Assembly (NCBI RefSeq): GCF_030160395.1
Contig: NZ_BSOG01000008.1
Location: forward strand, 25,586 to 89,585
Source of the DNA: Chitinimonas prasina
GTDB lineage: Bacteria > Pseudomonadota > Gammaproteobacteria > Burkholderiales > Chitinimonadaceae
DNA: 64,000 nt
Reading direction: 5' to 3'
In this document: positions 1-8,810 of the stretch, piece after piece
Numbering within the stretch: position 1 is the stretch's first letter
How the letters are laid out: each line of letters starts with the position of its first letter
Made by a program: the position numbers and the translations under genes
The notes under the pieces: generated by a model
Seen by the model: only the letters and a program-made list of their open reading frames with translations
Told to the model about the DNA's origin: nothing
Database searches by the model: none

Positions 1-290
1 CGGGGGATGGCGAAGTAGGTGAAGATCAACGAGATGACGAAGACGTTGTCCATGGACAGGCTTTTCTCCACCAGGAAGCCGGTGAGGTAGTCCATGCCAG
101 CCTGCGCGCCCATCTGGTACCAGACAAAGCCGCCGAACAGCAGGCCTGCGCTGATGTAGAAGGCTGAGAGCTTGAGGCTCTCCTTGACGGAGATTTCGTG
201 GTCCTTCTTGTTGAGGACGCCTAGATCGAGGGCAAGCAGGATGATGACGACAGCCGCGAAGGTGCCCCACATCCAGAGTGGATAGGTCAT
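1..290 (-). CDS. TerC/Alx-family integral membrane protein (5' part only)
   Basis: Only the first 96 codons lie in the window; the gene runs off the left edge. The N-terminus MTYPLWMWGTFAAVVIILLALDL is a membrane helix ending in an acidic LDLG, followed by the cytoplasmic HEISVKESLKLSAFYI stretch, a second helix, and the SLSMDNVFVISLIF helix, all typical of the TerC family (Alx, YgjT). Family members are linked to manganese or other metal export and to tellurium resistance operons. It lies 108 bp downstream of htpX on the same strand with a hairpin between them, so it is probably transcribed separately. The leader lacks the core of the yybP-ykoY Mn riboswitch. Family call is firm; substrate is unknown. 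Confidence 0.85.
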   Translation of the reverse strand, partial: MTYPLWMWGTFAAVVIILLALDLGVLNKKDHEISVKESLKLSAFYISAGLLFGGFVWYQMGAQAGMDYLTGFLVEKSLSMDNVFVISLIFTYFAIP

Positions 291-323
291 GGTGGATTTC
301 CAGTCAGTTCAATAAATAATCAG

Positions 324-345
324 GCGTACCGCCAAAGCGGTACGC
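324..345 (-). terminator. Hairpin between htpX and the terC-like gene
   Basis: A perfect 9-bp stem (GCGTACCGC / GCGGTACGC, 4-base loop) lies after the htpX stop. On the minus strand it is followed by an AT-rich but not pure-T tail (CTGATTATTTATT). Likely a moderate terminator for htpX. Confidence 0.55.
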
Positions 346-398
346 GGTAATAGAAGCTGGCGCCGGACGGGGTATCCTCCAGCCCGGCACCGGCTGGT

Positions 399-1271
399 TT
401 AACGTATAGCCTGCAAAGCAGCGATGCGTGTTTCAATGGGCGGGTGGCTGCTGAACAAGCCGGCCATGCCGCCGCTGATGCCCGAGGCTGCCATGGTCTT
501 GGGGAGCTCGCCTGGCTGGCGGCCTCCCAGCACCTGCAACGCATCTATCATGGGCGCCGTGCTGCCCAGTAGCTGAGCGGCACCGGCATCGGCGCGGTAC
601 TCACGCTGGCGCGAGAAGTACATGACGATGATGCTGGCCAGGATGCCGAACAAGATTTCGAAAACGAAAGAGGCTATGTAGTAGCCTATGCCGGGGCCGC
701 TGCTTTCCTCGTCGCTCTTGCGCAGGAAGCTGTCGACCAGATAGCCGGCCACCCGTGACAAGAACACCACAAAGGTATTGACCACGCCCTGTATCAGGGT
801 CAGCGTCACCATATCGCCATTGGCGATATGCGCCACTTCATGGGCCAGTACAGCCTCCACTTCACGCCGGCGCATGCTGGCCAGCAGGCCGGTGGAGACT
901 GCCACCAACGAGTTGGATTTGCTGGCACCGGTGGCGAAGGCATTGGGCGCACCCTCATAGATAGCCACTTCGGGCATGGGCAGGCCAGCGCGGCTGCTGA
1001 GCTGCCGCACGGTATCGACCAGCCAGGCTTCATCGGCATTGCGGGGCGAGCTGATGACCTGCGCGCCAGTACTCCACTTGGCCATGCTTTTCGACATCAG
1101 CAGCGAGATAAAGGCACCGCCAAAGCCGATCAGGGCCGAAAAGCCCAGCAGCATGCCGAAGTTCATGCCGTTGGCCGTGAGAAAGCGGTCTACGCCCAGG
1201 ATGCGCGCGCTGAAGGACAGCACCAGCATGACCGCCAGGTTGGTCAGCAGGAAAAGCACGATGCGTTTCAT
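399..1271 (-). CDS. htpX: Protease HtpX
   Basis: Zinc-dependent M48 membrane endopeptidase that degrades misfolded inner-membrane proteins. The 290-aa length is normal. Two N-terminal membrane helices (about residues 4-22 and 38-58) precede the catalytic HEVAH motif at 144-148 (two His ligands and Glu), and the third zinc ligand Glu224 sits in [10 protein letters not shown]. Two further helices lie at about 155-175 and 198-220. The N-terminus [14 protein letters not shown] is the standard HtpX start. It is transcribed divergently from the NhaR-like regulator across about 125 bp and is followed by a hairpin. Confidence 0.97.
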   Translation of the reverse strand: MKRIVLFLLTNLAVMLVLSFSARILGVDRFLTANGMNFGMLLGFSALIGFGGAFISLLMSKSMAKWSTGAQVISSPRNADEAWLVDTVRQLSSRAGLPMPEVAIYEGAPNAFATGASKSNSLVAVSTGLLASMRRREVEAVLAHEVAHIANGDMVTLTLIQGVVNTFVVFLSRVAGYLVDSFLRKSDEESSGPGIGYYIASFVFEILFGILASIIVMYFSRQREYRADAGAAQLLGSTAPMIDALQVLGGRQPGELPKTMAASGISGGMAGLFSSHPPIETRIAALQAIR

Positions 1272-1397
1272 GATTTGGATCTCCCATGTTCAGGCCGGGG
1301 CCTGTGTCGATCAGGAACGGGCGTAGCGTACGGCAAGTGAGATTGCGAAAGAATCGAGTATATTGGTATGAATACTTCGATTTTCTCGATGAATCAT

Positions 1398-2297
1398 ATG
1401 GCCAAGCCTGAACTCAATTACAAGCATCTGCACTACTTCTGGACTGTCGCCAAAGAAGGAGGCATAGCCCGGGCTGCAGAGCGCCTGGGGCTGAGTCCGC
1501 AAACTATCAGTGGCCAGCTCGGTAAGCTGGAGCGTGAAATGGGCAGGGCGCTGTTCAGGCAGTCCGGCCGGCGTCTTGAACTGACCGAGGCGGGTAGGGA
1601 GGCATTGCGCTATGCCGATGAGATCTTCCTGTTGGGCGAGCAGTTGCAGGAATTCCTGGCCAATCCCCAACTGGCACAGGCTAGTCGTTTGACTGTGGGC
1701 ATAGCCGATTCGGTTCCCAAGCTGGTGGCCTATAAGCTGCTGGCGCCGGTATTGCAGGCCAGCCCCAGTGTGCGGCTGGTCTGCCATGAAGGTGAGTTCG
1801 AGGAGCTGATCTCGGCCCTGTCGCGCCACAAGCTCGATGTCGTACTGTCGGATCGCGACCTGGGCCAGGGTGGGCAGCGGCGGCTGGTGGGCAGGCGGGT
1901 TGCGTCCTGGCCTATAGGTATCTACGCCAACCGGACCCTGCTGGCACGGCAGCTTGAGGCGGAGCGGGGCGTGGTGCCGCAACGGGCGCCCATGCTGCTG
2001 CCCAGCAAACGCAGCTTTCTGCGTTCGCGGCTGGATGCCTGGCTGGATGCCCAGGGCTTGAATCCGATCGTGGTAGGGGAGTTTGACGACAGCGCCCTGC
2101 TGACTACCTTCGGCGGCAATGGCGTGGGGTATTTCCCGGCGGCCACCATGCTGGCAGAGACGCTGGCCCGCCAGTACGATGCAGAGTTGGTGGTGGTGCT
2201 GCCTGAGTTGCACGAGGACTACTACGCCATCAGCACTCCGTCACGGCTGCCCAGCCCGCATATTACGGCGCTGCTGCGGGCGGCTGAGGTGGCTTGA
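1398..2297 (+). CDS. nhaR: LysR-family regulator, NhaR-like
   Basis: LysR-type DNA-binding regulator of about 299 aa. The N-terminal NYKHLHYFWTVAKEGG, the helix-turn-helix LSPQTISGQLGKLEREMG, and GEFDDSALLTTFGGNG late in the effector domain match NhaR, the sodium-responsive activator of the nhaA antiporter. No antiporter gene is in the window, so its target is unknown. The start at 1398 is chosen because it leaves six residues before the conserved NY, as in NhaR; in-frame ATGs at 1368 and 1389 are possible, and none has a strong ribosome-binding site. A TATATT box at 1358-1363 favours the later starts. The gene ends just before a strong terminator. Confidence 0.85.
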   Translation: MAKPELNYKHLHYFWTVAKEGGIARAAERLGLSPQTISGQLGKLEREMGRALFRQSGRRLELTEAGREALRYADEIFLLGEQLQEFLANPQLAQASRLTVGIADSVPKLVAYKLLAPVLQASPSVRLVCHEGEFEELISALSRHKLDVVLSDRDLGQGGQRRLVGRRVASWPIGIYANRTLLARQLEAERGVVPQRAPMLLPSKRSFLRSRLDAWLDAQGLNPIVVGEFDDSALLTTFGGNGVGYFPAATMLAETLARQYDAELVVVLPELHEDYYAISTPSRLPSPHITALLRAAEVA

Positions 2298-2316
2298 CCG
2301 GCTGGTGCCGGAAAAC

Positions 2317-2345
2317 AAAAAGCCCAGCGCTAGGCTGGGCTTTTT
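2317..2345. terminator. Rho-independent terminator after the nhaR-like gene
   Basis: AAAAAGCCCAGC / GCTGGGCTTTTT stem with a short loop. T-runs on both strands let it serve both the regulator (+) and the converging tRNA-Asn (-). Confidence 0.92.
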
Positions 2346-2354
2346 GCTTACATC

Positions 2355-2430
2355 TGGCTCCTCGACCTGGGCTCGAACCAGGGACCTACGGATTAACAGT
2401 CCGGCGCTCTACCGACTGAGCTATCGAGGA
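2355..2430 (-). tRNA. tRNA-Asn (GTT)
   Basis: Complete 76-nt cloverleaf including an encoded CCA end. The acceptor stem TCCTCGA pairs with TCGAGGA, the anticodon GTT lies at 2395-2397 in the loop CTGTTAA, and the T-loop is GGTTCGAGCC. The sequence is identical to the second tRNA-Asn at 25930-26005 on the opposite strand. Confidence 0.97.
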
Positions 2431-2637
2431 AAGGAGGCGCACTTTAATGTCCAGGCAGCCACTTGTCAAACATCTTTTGCATTTATTTTTTTATTTTTTC
2501 AGTGTTGGATGATGAATCCTTTTTACATCAATGGCTTGGCTGGTCAGAGTTTGCTGCGGGGCAGCATAGTGTATCGACGCCATTGAGCTAAGCTGAATCA
2601 GATAACGGGCCCATGACAGAGGCTGGGGAGCAAGGCT

Positions 2638-3789
2638 ATGCGGGCGAGCAGCTGTGAAACACTGATTTCGGACCCCTACCGTGCAGGTTTGGCGCTGGGA
2701 GAGGGCCTGGCCGGCCTGGCGCCCGAGGTGGTGTTCCTCTTCACCGCCGTCCACTACGCCGGCAGTACCGAGCTGCTTGAGGGGCTGTACGACGCACTGG
2801 GCCGCGATGATCTGGTGGTGATAGGCAATAGCGGCGACGGCTACTATGCTGCCGGGCGGGCCTCCGATCTGGGGGCTGTGGCGTTGGGCCTGAACAGTGG
2901 AGGCAAGGTGCGCTGGACCGTAGCCTGTGCACAAGGCGTGGGGGCCAACCCTGTGGCGGCCACCCGGTCGGCCTTTGCGCAGTTGAGCAGCGCCATGTCA
3001 GAAGAGGCCGCGCTGGTGTTCCTGGCGGCCGATTTCCGCGCCGATGCCAGCCAGATTGAATCCGTACTGCGCGATGAGGTGGATTGCCCGGTGGTAGGGG
3101 GGCTGGCGGCAGATGATGACAGGATGCGTACCTGTTACATCTACGCCAACCGGCAGGTATTGCAGGACGCTGTGGTGTTGCTGGGTATGGCCGGCGCTGT
3201 GCGCTTTGATGTCAGTATAGGCAATGCTTTGACGCCTGTGGGCCGGCCGGGGCTGATAGAAGAGGCCGAAGGCACGGCGCTGTATCGTATCGATGGCATA
3301 GGTGCCATGGACTTTATCGAGCGCGAAACGGGCAAACCGGTACTGCAGACGGATCGTGGCGTGGTGGCACTGACCATCGTGGACCCGGATCGGACCGCGC
3401 AGCGACGCTTGCGTGCCATCGTGCCTGACTTCGGTCGTGGCCACGGTGCCATCGGGCTGTATGGCGGAATCGAGGCAGGCAAGACGGTGCAGGTCTGTCT
3501 GGCCAACCCGTCCGACCTGATGGCAGAGGTCAGCCGAATTGCCAGGCGGGTGGCTACCCTGGATTTTCAGCCTGTGGCAGGCCTGATCGTAAGCTGTACC
3601 GGCCGCAAGCAAATGCTGGGGAACGATATCGCCCGCGAGGCGGGCATTCTGGCCGAGTCGTTCCCTGCAGGGCTGGCGATTGCAGGTTATCCCTCGTTCG
3701 GCGAGATCGGACCCTTGCGGGAAGGCGAGGGCTATACCCGCAATCTCTTCCACAATATGACCTATATCCTCCTGCTGCTGGGAGCCTGA
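2638..3789 (+). CDS. FIST domain sensory protein (FIST_N + FIST_C)
   Basis: The 383-aa soluble protein has the layout of FIST proteins: an N-terminal domain of alternating strands (VVFLFTAVHY, VVIGNSGDGYY, VVGGLAADDD, about residues 30-200) and a C-terminal FIST_C domain (about 210-375) with AGLIVSCTGRKQMLG and AGYPSFGEIGP. FIST is a ligand-sensing domain, thought to bind small molecules such as amino acids, usually paired with kinases or cyclases. The start has GGGGAG upstream. The histidine kinase gene begins 8 bp after the stop, so the two very probably form a sensor pair. There is no signal peptide, so sensing is cytoplasmic. Confidence 0.88.
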   Translation: MRASSCETLISDPYRAGLALGEGLAGLAPEVVFLFTAVHYAGSTELLEGLYDALGRDDLVVIGNSGDGYYAAGRASDLGAVALGLNSGGKVRWTVACAQGVGANPVAATRSAFAQLSSAMSEEAALVFLAADFRADASQIESVLRDEVDCPVVGGLAADDDRMRTCYIYANRQVLQDAVVLLGMAGAVRFDVSIGNALTPVGRPGLIEEAEGTALYRIDGIGAMDFIERETGKPVLQTDRGVVALTIVDPDRTAQRRLRAIVPDFGRGHGAIGLYGGIEAGKTVQVCLANPSDLMAEVSRIARRVATLDFQPVAGLIVSCTGRKQMLGNDIAREAGILAESFPAGLAIAGYPSFGEIGPLREGEGYTRNLFHNMTYILLLLGA

Positions 3790-3797
3790 GCCAGGGC

Positions 3798-5360
3798 ATG
3801 GCCATGACCTATCGACTGCTCAGTATGCTGGACCCGCCACCCCCCGGCTTTCGGCTACAGGATGTGCAGAAGCGCGACCTGCTGTCGGGGGCCGTCGCGG
3901 TTTATTGCAGCTCGGCCGAATCGCTCTACCCACTGGTGGAGATGTTCTGTCAGCGTGTGGCCGGGGTGTTGATCGTCACTGGTGATGGCTTTAGGCAAGA
4001 GCAACTGGGCACCTTGCTCTGGCGCATGACCTTGCCCAGCCGCTTGCAGTCGGCCATGCGGGTGCTGGTGGAGCCCCTGCTGGCGGCCATTGAAACTGCC
4101 TTGGCCCAACGGGAAAAGGCGGTGGAGTTGGGCAGCACTCTCAATCGACTGCGCTATGACCTCGATATCGTACGGGGCGACTATTTGCGCGTGACAGCCA
4201 AACTGCAAAGCCAGGTGGCGCAACTGGTCGAGACCCAGGCCGAACTGGTGCAGGGTGAGGCCGAGTTGCGCGCCATACTCGATTTGCTGCCACAGCTGAT
4301 CTACGCCAGCGATGAGCGTGGGCGCCTGCTGCTGGCCAATGCCTCGTTTGCCCGCAAGCTGGGTCTGAGCGACCCTCAGTTAGCGTGCGGCCAGGAGGTA
4401 CGAAACCTGAATCTGCCTGCACGCTGGCTGGGCCAGGCTGCGCTCGAGGATAGCCTGGTCTGGCAGTCGAAAGCGCCCCGCGCCATGGCCGATTTGCAGC
4501 TGCTGCAGGCCGATGGCGAGCTGTCGACCTACGAGGTACTGAAGCTGCCCTGGACATGTGGCGGCCAGGAGGCGGTGTTGACCGTGCTACATGATGTGTC
4601 GGCCAGGCACGCCGTGGAAGCGCAGATGGTCAGCCTGAACGAGGAGCTGGAAAAACGGGTGCAGCAACGCACGGGCGAACTGCAACAAGCCAATCGAGAA
4701 CTGGAGTCCTTCTCCTATTCGGTTGCGCACGACCTGCGTTCGCCCCTACGGGCGGTCATGGGCTTCAGTCAGATACTGGAGGCGGAAGCCGGCAACCTGG
4801 ACGGTGAGCAGCGCGATATGCTGCAGCGTGTGCAGGCTGCGGCGGTGCGCATGTCCCAGTTGATAGATGATCTGCTGATGCTGGCACAGGCCTCGCGCAT
4901 GCAGCTGGAGCGCCGACCTCTGGATATCGCGGCACTGGGCCGCCAGGTGTGGCAGCAGTTTGCGCACCTGCGTGGCGACAGGCAGGTGGTGTTCGAGTGT
5001 GAACCCGCCCTGCCTGCGGTGGCTGATAGCCGCCTGGTGCAATTGGTACTGGAGCAATTGCTGACCAATGCCATCAAATTTACCCGTGGTAGTGTCGAGG
5101 CCAAGGTAGAGCTGGGGCATTTGCTGCTTGGCGACGAGACGGTCTATGTTGTACGCGATAATGGCGTAGGCTTTGACATGGCGGCCGCCGAGAAACTGTT
5201 CATGCCGTTTCAGCGCCTGCATAGCACAGCCCAATTTGAAGGTAGTGGCATAGGCCTTGCTACCGCGCGCCGCGCCATTAGCCGCCATGGTGGCCGTATC
5301 TGGGCTGAGGCGCAGCCTGGCCTGGGCGCCCAGTTCTATTTCACCCTGCCAGACGGTTAA
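3798..5360 (+). CDS. Soluble PAS-domain sensor histidine kinase
   Basis: A 520-aa kinase without membrane segments. Order: an uncharacterised N-terminal region (1-110), a coiled coil (about 110-155), a PAS domain (about 155-270, LDLLPQLIYASDERGRLL), a second coiled coil, a HisKA box with phospho-accepting His311 in SVAHDLRSPLRAV, then HATPase_c with N box Asn424, G1 DNGVGF (454-459) and G2 GSGIGLA (482-488). The H box resembles the phytochrome-type kinase class. It probably takes its signal from the FIST protein encoded 8 bp upstream. No response regulator is adjacent, so its partner is elsewhere. An in-frame ATG at 3804 is an alternative start. Confidence 0.9.
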   Translation: MAMTYRLLSMLDPPPPGFRLQDVQKRDLLSGAVAVYCSSAESLYPLVEMFCQRVAGVLIVTGDGFRQEQLGTLLWRMTLPSRLQSAMRVLVEPLLAAIETALAQREKAVELGSTLNRLRYDLDIVRGDYLRVTAKLQSQVAQLVETQAELVQGEAELRAILDLLPQLIYASDERGRLLLANASFARKLGLSDPQLACGQEVRNLNLPARWLGQAALEDSLVWQSKAPRAMADLQLLQADGELSTYEVLKLPWTCGGQEAVLTVLHDVSARHAVEAQMVSLNEELEKRVQQRTGELQQANRELESFSYSVAHDLRSPLRAVMGFSQILEAEAGNLDGEQRDMLQRVQAAAVRMSQLIDDLLMLAQASRMQLERRPLDIAALGRQVWQQFAHLRGDRQVVFECEPALPAVADSRLVQLVLEQLLTNAIKFTRGSVEAKVELGHLLLGDETVYVVRDNGVGFDMAAAEKLFMPFQRLHSTAQFEGSGIGLATARRAISRHGGRIWAEAQPGLGAQFYFTLPDG

Positions 5361-5364
5361 TACA

Positions 5365-5745
5365 ATGATGCGATGGATAGCAACAGCAAGCATGTTGGTC
5401 AGCCTGGCGGTGCAAGGTGAAACGCCGGCGGCCGAGGCACAGAAGCTCTATGCCGTGGAGTTCCGCACCGGCCCTGCCTGGAAGCCTGGTCTGGTACCGC
5501 CAGCTCAGCCCTACTTCAAGGAGCATTCGGCCAACTTGCAGCGCTTGCGTAGCGAGGGTGTACTGGTGGCTGGTGCACGTTATGGCGAGGTGGGCCTGGT
5601 GGTGTTGCGTGCTACCAGCCTTGCAGCCGCCGAAAGCCAGATCGCCCAGGATCCGGCTGTGATCCATGGTCTGTTCAGCTACCAGCTCAACGAGATGCTG
5701 GTGTTTTACCCCGGGCATCTGGGCAAGCCAGTGAGCCCGCCATGA
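5365..5745 (+). CDS. Secreted YciI-like (YCII) domain protein
   Basis: A 126-aa protein with a signal peptide (MMRWIATASMLVSLAVQG, about residues 1-20) followed by a dimeric alpha-beta YCII-related domain: YAVEFRTGPAW, the RLRSEGVLVAGARYG segment, then the AESQIAQDPAVIHGLFSYQL helix and strand. YciI proteins are normally cytoplasmic with a His-Asp pair; export is unusual. The start at 5365 lies 4 bp after the kinase stop, and the stop overlaps the next ATG (ATGA), so it is translationally linked to both neighbours. Function is unknown; a role in the same signalling unit is inferred from the arrangement. Confidence 0.75.
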   Translation: MMRWIATASMLVSLAVQGETPAAEAQKLYAVEFRTGPAWKPGLVPPAQPYFKEHSANLQRLRSEGVLVAGARYGEVGLVVLRATSLAAAESQIAQDPAVIHGLFSYQLNEMLVFYPGHLGKPVSPP

Positions 5746-6548
5746 GGCCCGCCTGGCTGTGCGTGCTGCTGTGGCTGACTTGCAGTGGTGTGGGCTTGGC
5801 AGCCTGCCGGCAGGACTACCGTGTGCCCTACATCACCCTGGGTTATGCCAGCTACACCGATGAGCAAGGCCAGCCGGCCGGGTACTTTATCGACCTGTAT
5901 CGGGAGCTGTCGCACCGCACCGGCTGCCGCTTCGTGATCGTACCGATGCCGGCCCAGCGGTTGCGCGCCACCATGGTGGTCAACCGCATACCCCTGTTCG
6001 GGCCTGCAGCCGCACCTGCCACCGGCGAGGCACGTGCCCTGCGGCGCTTTGTGCCGCTGACCCGTGAGCCCATGGAACTGGTGGTGCGCAAGGATCTGGC
6101 TGTCCGCAATGTGGCTGACGCCATGAGCCGGCCAGGCCTGGTGTTCGGCACCATACGCGGTGCCAGTTACGGCGAATGGGTGGAGCAGAACCTGCCCCGC
6201 CTGCCGGTGGCGCAGCGGGAGGAATCAGTGGATGCCGAGACCGTCTACCGCAAGCTGGTGGCTGGCCGGATTGGCGCCACCTTTGGTAATGCCTATGTCT
6301 ATCGCTGGCATCTGGATCGTATGCAAGAGCCCGATAGCGTGAGCGTATTGCCGCTGCCGGAGCGCCATCGTACGGTGGTGGGTATGGTGTTCAACCATGA
6401 CGGCATGGCGCCCGAAGATCTGGAGCGGCTATTGCGAGCGGTGGTGGCAATACGTGACGATGGCAGCTTCCGCCGCATGGTGGCCCGCTATCTGGGCGAC
6501 GACTTGGCGCGGGACCGCTTGTATCAGGGCAGCACCAGCCATCCTTGA
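5742..6548 (+). CDS. Periplasmic solute-binding protein, family 3 (SBP_bac_3-like)
   Basis: A 268-aa exported protein: signal peptide MRPAWLCVLLWLTCSGVGLA, then a two-lobe binding fold (TLGYASYTDEQGQPAGYFIDLYRELSHRTGC near the start, VFGTIRGASYGEWVEQNLP at the lobe crossover, GRIGATFGNAYVYRWHL near the end). Such domains bind amino acids or related compounds. No permease or ATPase is nearby, so it may act as a sensing component instead of transport. It is the last gene of the FIST-kinase-YciI run and overlaps the previous stop by 4 bp. Confidence 0.82.
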   Translation: MRPAWLCVLLWLTCSGVGLAACRQDYRVPYITLGYASYTDEQGQPAGYFIDLYRELSHRTGCRFVIVPMPAQRLRATMVVNRIPLFGPAAAPATGEARALRRFVPLTREPMELVVRKDLAVRNVADAMSRPGLVFGTIRGASYGEWVEQNLPRLPVAQREESVDAETVYRKLVAGRIGATFGNAYVYRWHLDRMQEPDSVSVLPLPERHRTVVGMVFNHDGMAPEDLERLLRAVVAIRDDGSFRRMVARYLGDDLARDRLYQGSTSHP

Positions 6549-6575
6549 GTGGCTGGCCCGCCGGTCTGGCGGGGA

Positions 6576-7937
6576 CTATGTCAGCAGTTCATCCAGCGCT
6601 GCCGCCAAGGTTGCAATCAGCCTGTCCACATCGGCCGCCGTGGTGGCGGGGCAGACCAGCATCATGTTGTGAAACGGGGTGATCAGTATGCCCCGGTTCA
6701 GCAGGTAGAGATGCAGGGCATGCTCCAGCGTGTGATCCATGGCGGCTTCAGCCTCGCTGCCATTGCGGGGCGGCTGGGCACAGAACTGGAATTCGGTACG
6801 CGCCCCCACCTGGCTGACACACCAGGGCAGGCCACGCTGGCCTATGATCTGCCGCAAGCCGTTGGCCAGGCGTTCGGCCAGTTCGAACATATGGGCATAG
6901 GCCTCGTCGGTCATCACCTCGGCCAGGTTGGCGCGCATGGCGCACATGGCCAGGGCGTTGGCAGTGAGGGTGGTGCCTATGCCAGAGTGGCCGGGTGGTG
7001 CGGCGGATTTGCTGGCCTGCATGCGTTGGGCCAGTTCGCTGGTAAAGCCGTAGACAGCACAGGGCACGCCACCCCCTACCGGCTTACCCAGTACGAAGAA
7101 ATCCGGCTCCAGGCCGTGCGCCAAGGCATAACCGCCAGGGCCGGTGGAGATGGTGTGGGTCTCATCGCAGACGAACAGTGTGCCGGCCGCCCGTATCAGT
7201 TCCCGCGCAGCCTGCCAGTAGCCTGGCTGTGGCAACACCATGCCGACATTGGTCATGGCGGGCTCTGCCAGCACGCAGGCGATATCCCCGGCCGTCAGCG
7301 CCTGCCGCAAGCTGTCCAGGTCATTGAACTCCACCACCACGGTGTGCTGAGTCAGGTCATACACCTGCCCCAGCAGGCTGTCGCGCTGGCTGGGCTGGCC
7401 TTCGACCAGGTCGACAAATACATCATCCACCGTACCGTGGTAGCAGCCGTTGAATACCAATACCTTGCTACGCCCCGTGACTGCACGGGCCCAGCGTATG
7501 ACGAAGCGGTTTGCATCAGTGGCCGTCATGGCGAATTGCCAGCAAGGCAGGCCGAAGCGTTGCGCCAGCAGCTCGCCCACTACCGCCGCATCCTCGCCTG
7601 GCAGCATGGTGGTAAAGCCCAGCTGGGTCTGCCGCACTACGGCGGCGGCAACAGGCTCAGGCGCGTGACCGAACATGGCGCCGGTGTCACCCAGGCAGAA
7701 GTCCACGTAGCTATGCCCGTCCACATCGTGAAAACTGGCGCCCTTGGCAGCCTCAACGAACAAAGGGAAGGGCGTACCCCAGTCAGTCATCCAGTGCAAG
7801 GGCACGCCATAGAGCAGGTGCGATTGCGCGCGGTGGGCCAAGGCCTGCGAGTGAGGTCGAGCGTCGATATAGCGATCTCTCTCACGGGCCAGCAGGGCCT
7901 GTAGGCTGTCTTTCTGGATACCGGTAGGGTGGGCCAT
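6576..7937 (-). CDS. Class III PLP-dependent aminotransferase (glutamate-1-semialdehyde aminomutase-like)
   Basis: A 453-aa fold-type I enzyme. The cofactor lysine is Lys285 in FFVLGKPVGGGVPCAVYGF and the pyridine-N-binding Asp258 is in LFVCDETHTIS. The motifs ATDANRFVIRWARAVTG and NGCYHGTVDDVF resemble glutamate-1-semialdehyde 2,1-aminomutase, but the family also includes omega-aminotransferases for amines, and heme synthesis would not need this context of binding proteins and amine catabolism genes. It starts divergently from the amidotransferase gene at 8101. A catabolic transaminase is the more likely role; the substrate cannot be read from sequence. Confidence 0.82.
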   Translation of the reverse strand: MAHPTGIQKDSLQALLARERDRYIDARPHSQALAHRAQSHLLYGVPLHWMTDWGTPFPLFVEAAKGASFHDVDGHSYVDFCLGDTGAMFGHAPEPVAAAVVRQTQLGFTTMLPGEDAAVVGELLAQRFGLPCWQFAMTATDANRFVIRWARAVTGRSKVLVFNGCYHGTVDDVFVDLVEGQPSQRDSLLGQVYDLTQHTVVVEFNDLDSLRQALTAGDIACVLAEPAMTNVGMVLPQPGYWQAARELIRAAGTLFVCDETHTISTGPGGYALAHGLEPDFFVLGKPVGGGVPCAVYGFTSELAQRMQASKSAAPPGHSGIGTTLTANALAMCAMRANLAEVMTDEAYAHMFELAERLANGLRQIIGQRGLPWCVSQVGARTEFQFCAQPPRNGSEAEAAMDHTLEHALHLYLLNRGILITPFHNMMLVCPATTAADVDRLIATLAAALDELLT

Positions 7938-8100
7938 ATCATCCTCGACTGTTAATGAAATTCATCGTGGTGTTTAATATATGCACCATTTTGCCCATGC
8001 CGCAGGCGGCACGTAAAGGGCACGGCGGGCAATGATGCGAGGGCTGGTAAACATTCGCAGATCTCGTGCCGGCCGGGATAATCTGATCGAGATACACACC

Positions 8101-8805
8101 ATGCTTCCAATCGCCGTCATCCAGCATGTGCCCGACGACGGCCCTTGCTACTTTGCCACCTACCTTGAGCGAGCAGGCTTGCCATATCGGGTATTTCGCC
8201 TGTTCGACGGCGACGCCTTGCCGGCCCGTATCAACGCGCATAGCGGCCTGTGCATACTGGGTGGTCCCATGAGTGCAAACGATGACCTGGCCTATCTGCC
8301 GCCCTTGTTTGAGTTGGTGCGGGCAGCTGTCCAGGCAGACATCCCGGTGATAGGCCACTGTCTGGGCGGCCAGATCATGGCCCGGGCACTCGGTGGGACG
8401 GTACAGGCATCCGAGCATGTCGAGATAGGCTGGAGCGAGCTGGAAGCGCTGGAGGATGCGGCGGCAGATTGGTTTGGTGGTGCTGCCAGCCTGAGACTGT
8501 TTCAGTGGCATGGCGAGAGCTTCAGCATTCCACCTGGCGCTCGCCATCTCGTGCGGGGTCGTTATTGCGCCAACCAGGCCTTCGGATTGGGTAGCAAGCA
8601 TCTGGCCATGCAGTTCCATTGTGAGGTGGACGAGGCCAAGGTGCGGCGCTGGCTGGTGCTGGGGCAGCAGGAGCTGGCTAGCTGCACCTCGCCTGCCGCC
8701 CAGCAGGCCGAGCAGATACTGCCGAACCTAGCGCAGGCCATCGTGCTTAGCCAGCAACTGGCAGATGCCATCTACGGCCGTTGGGTAAAGGGATTGATGG
8801 TTTAG
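8101..8805 (+). CDS. Class I glutamine amidotransferase-domain protein
   Basis: A 234-aa stand-alone GATase1 domain. The nucleophilic elbow GHCLGGQIMARALGG carries the catalytic Cys, and FQWHGESFSIPPGA and MQFHCEVDE supply the His and Glu of the triad. It resembles the GMP synthase-type amidotransferase subgroup used in amine catabolism or gamma-glutamyl hydrolysis. The start at 8101 gives MLPIAVIQHVPDDG, the usual N-terminal strand; a longer in-frame ATG at 8032 lacks homologous residues. It is divergent from the aminotransferase at 6576-7937, which suggests a shared pathway. The specific substrate is unknown. Confidence 0.83.
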   Translation: MLPIAVIQHVPDDGPCYFATYLERAGLPYRVFRLFDGDALPARINAHSGLCILGGPMSANDDLAYLPPLFELVRAAVQADIPVIGHCLGGQIMARALGGTVQASEHVEIGWSELEALEDAAADWFGGAASLRLFQWHGESFSIPPGARHLVRGRYCANQAFGLGSKHLAMQFHCEVDEAKVRRWLVLGQQELASCTSPAAQQAEQILPNLAQAIVLSQQLADAIYGRWVKGLMV

Positions 8806-8810
8806 AGCCC

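Noticed and set aside
291..398. Possible yybP-ykoY manganese riboswitch before the TerC-like gene
   Set aside because: The region folds into hairpins but lacks the conserved GGGGAGUAG and GAGACC core elements.
6549..7904. Long plus-strand open frame over the aminotransferase
   Set aside because: Antisense to a complete PLP enzyme with catalytic motifs; the translated product is low-complexity and Gly/Gln-rich.
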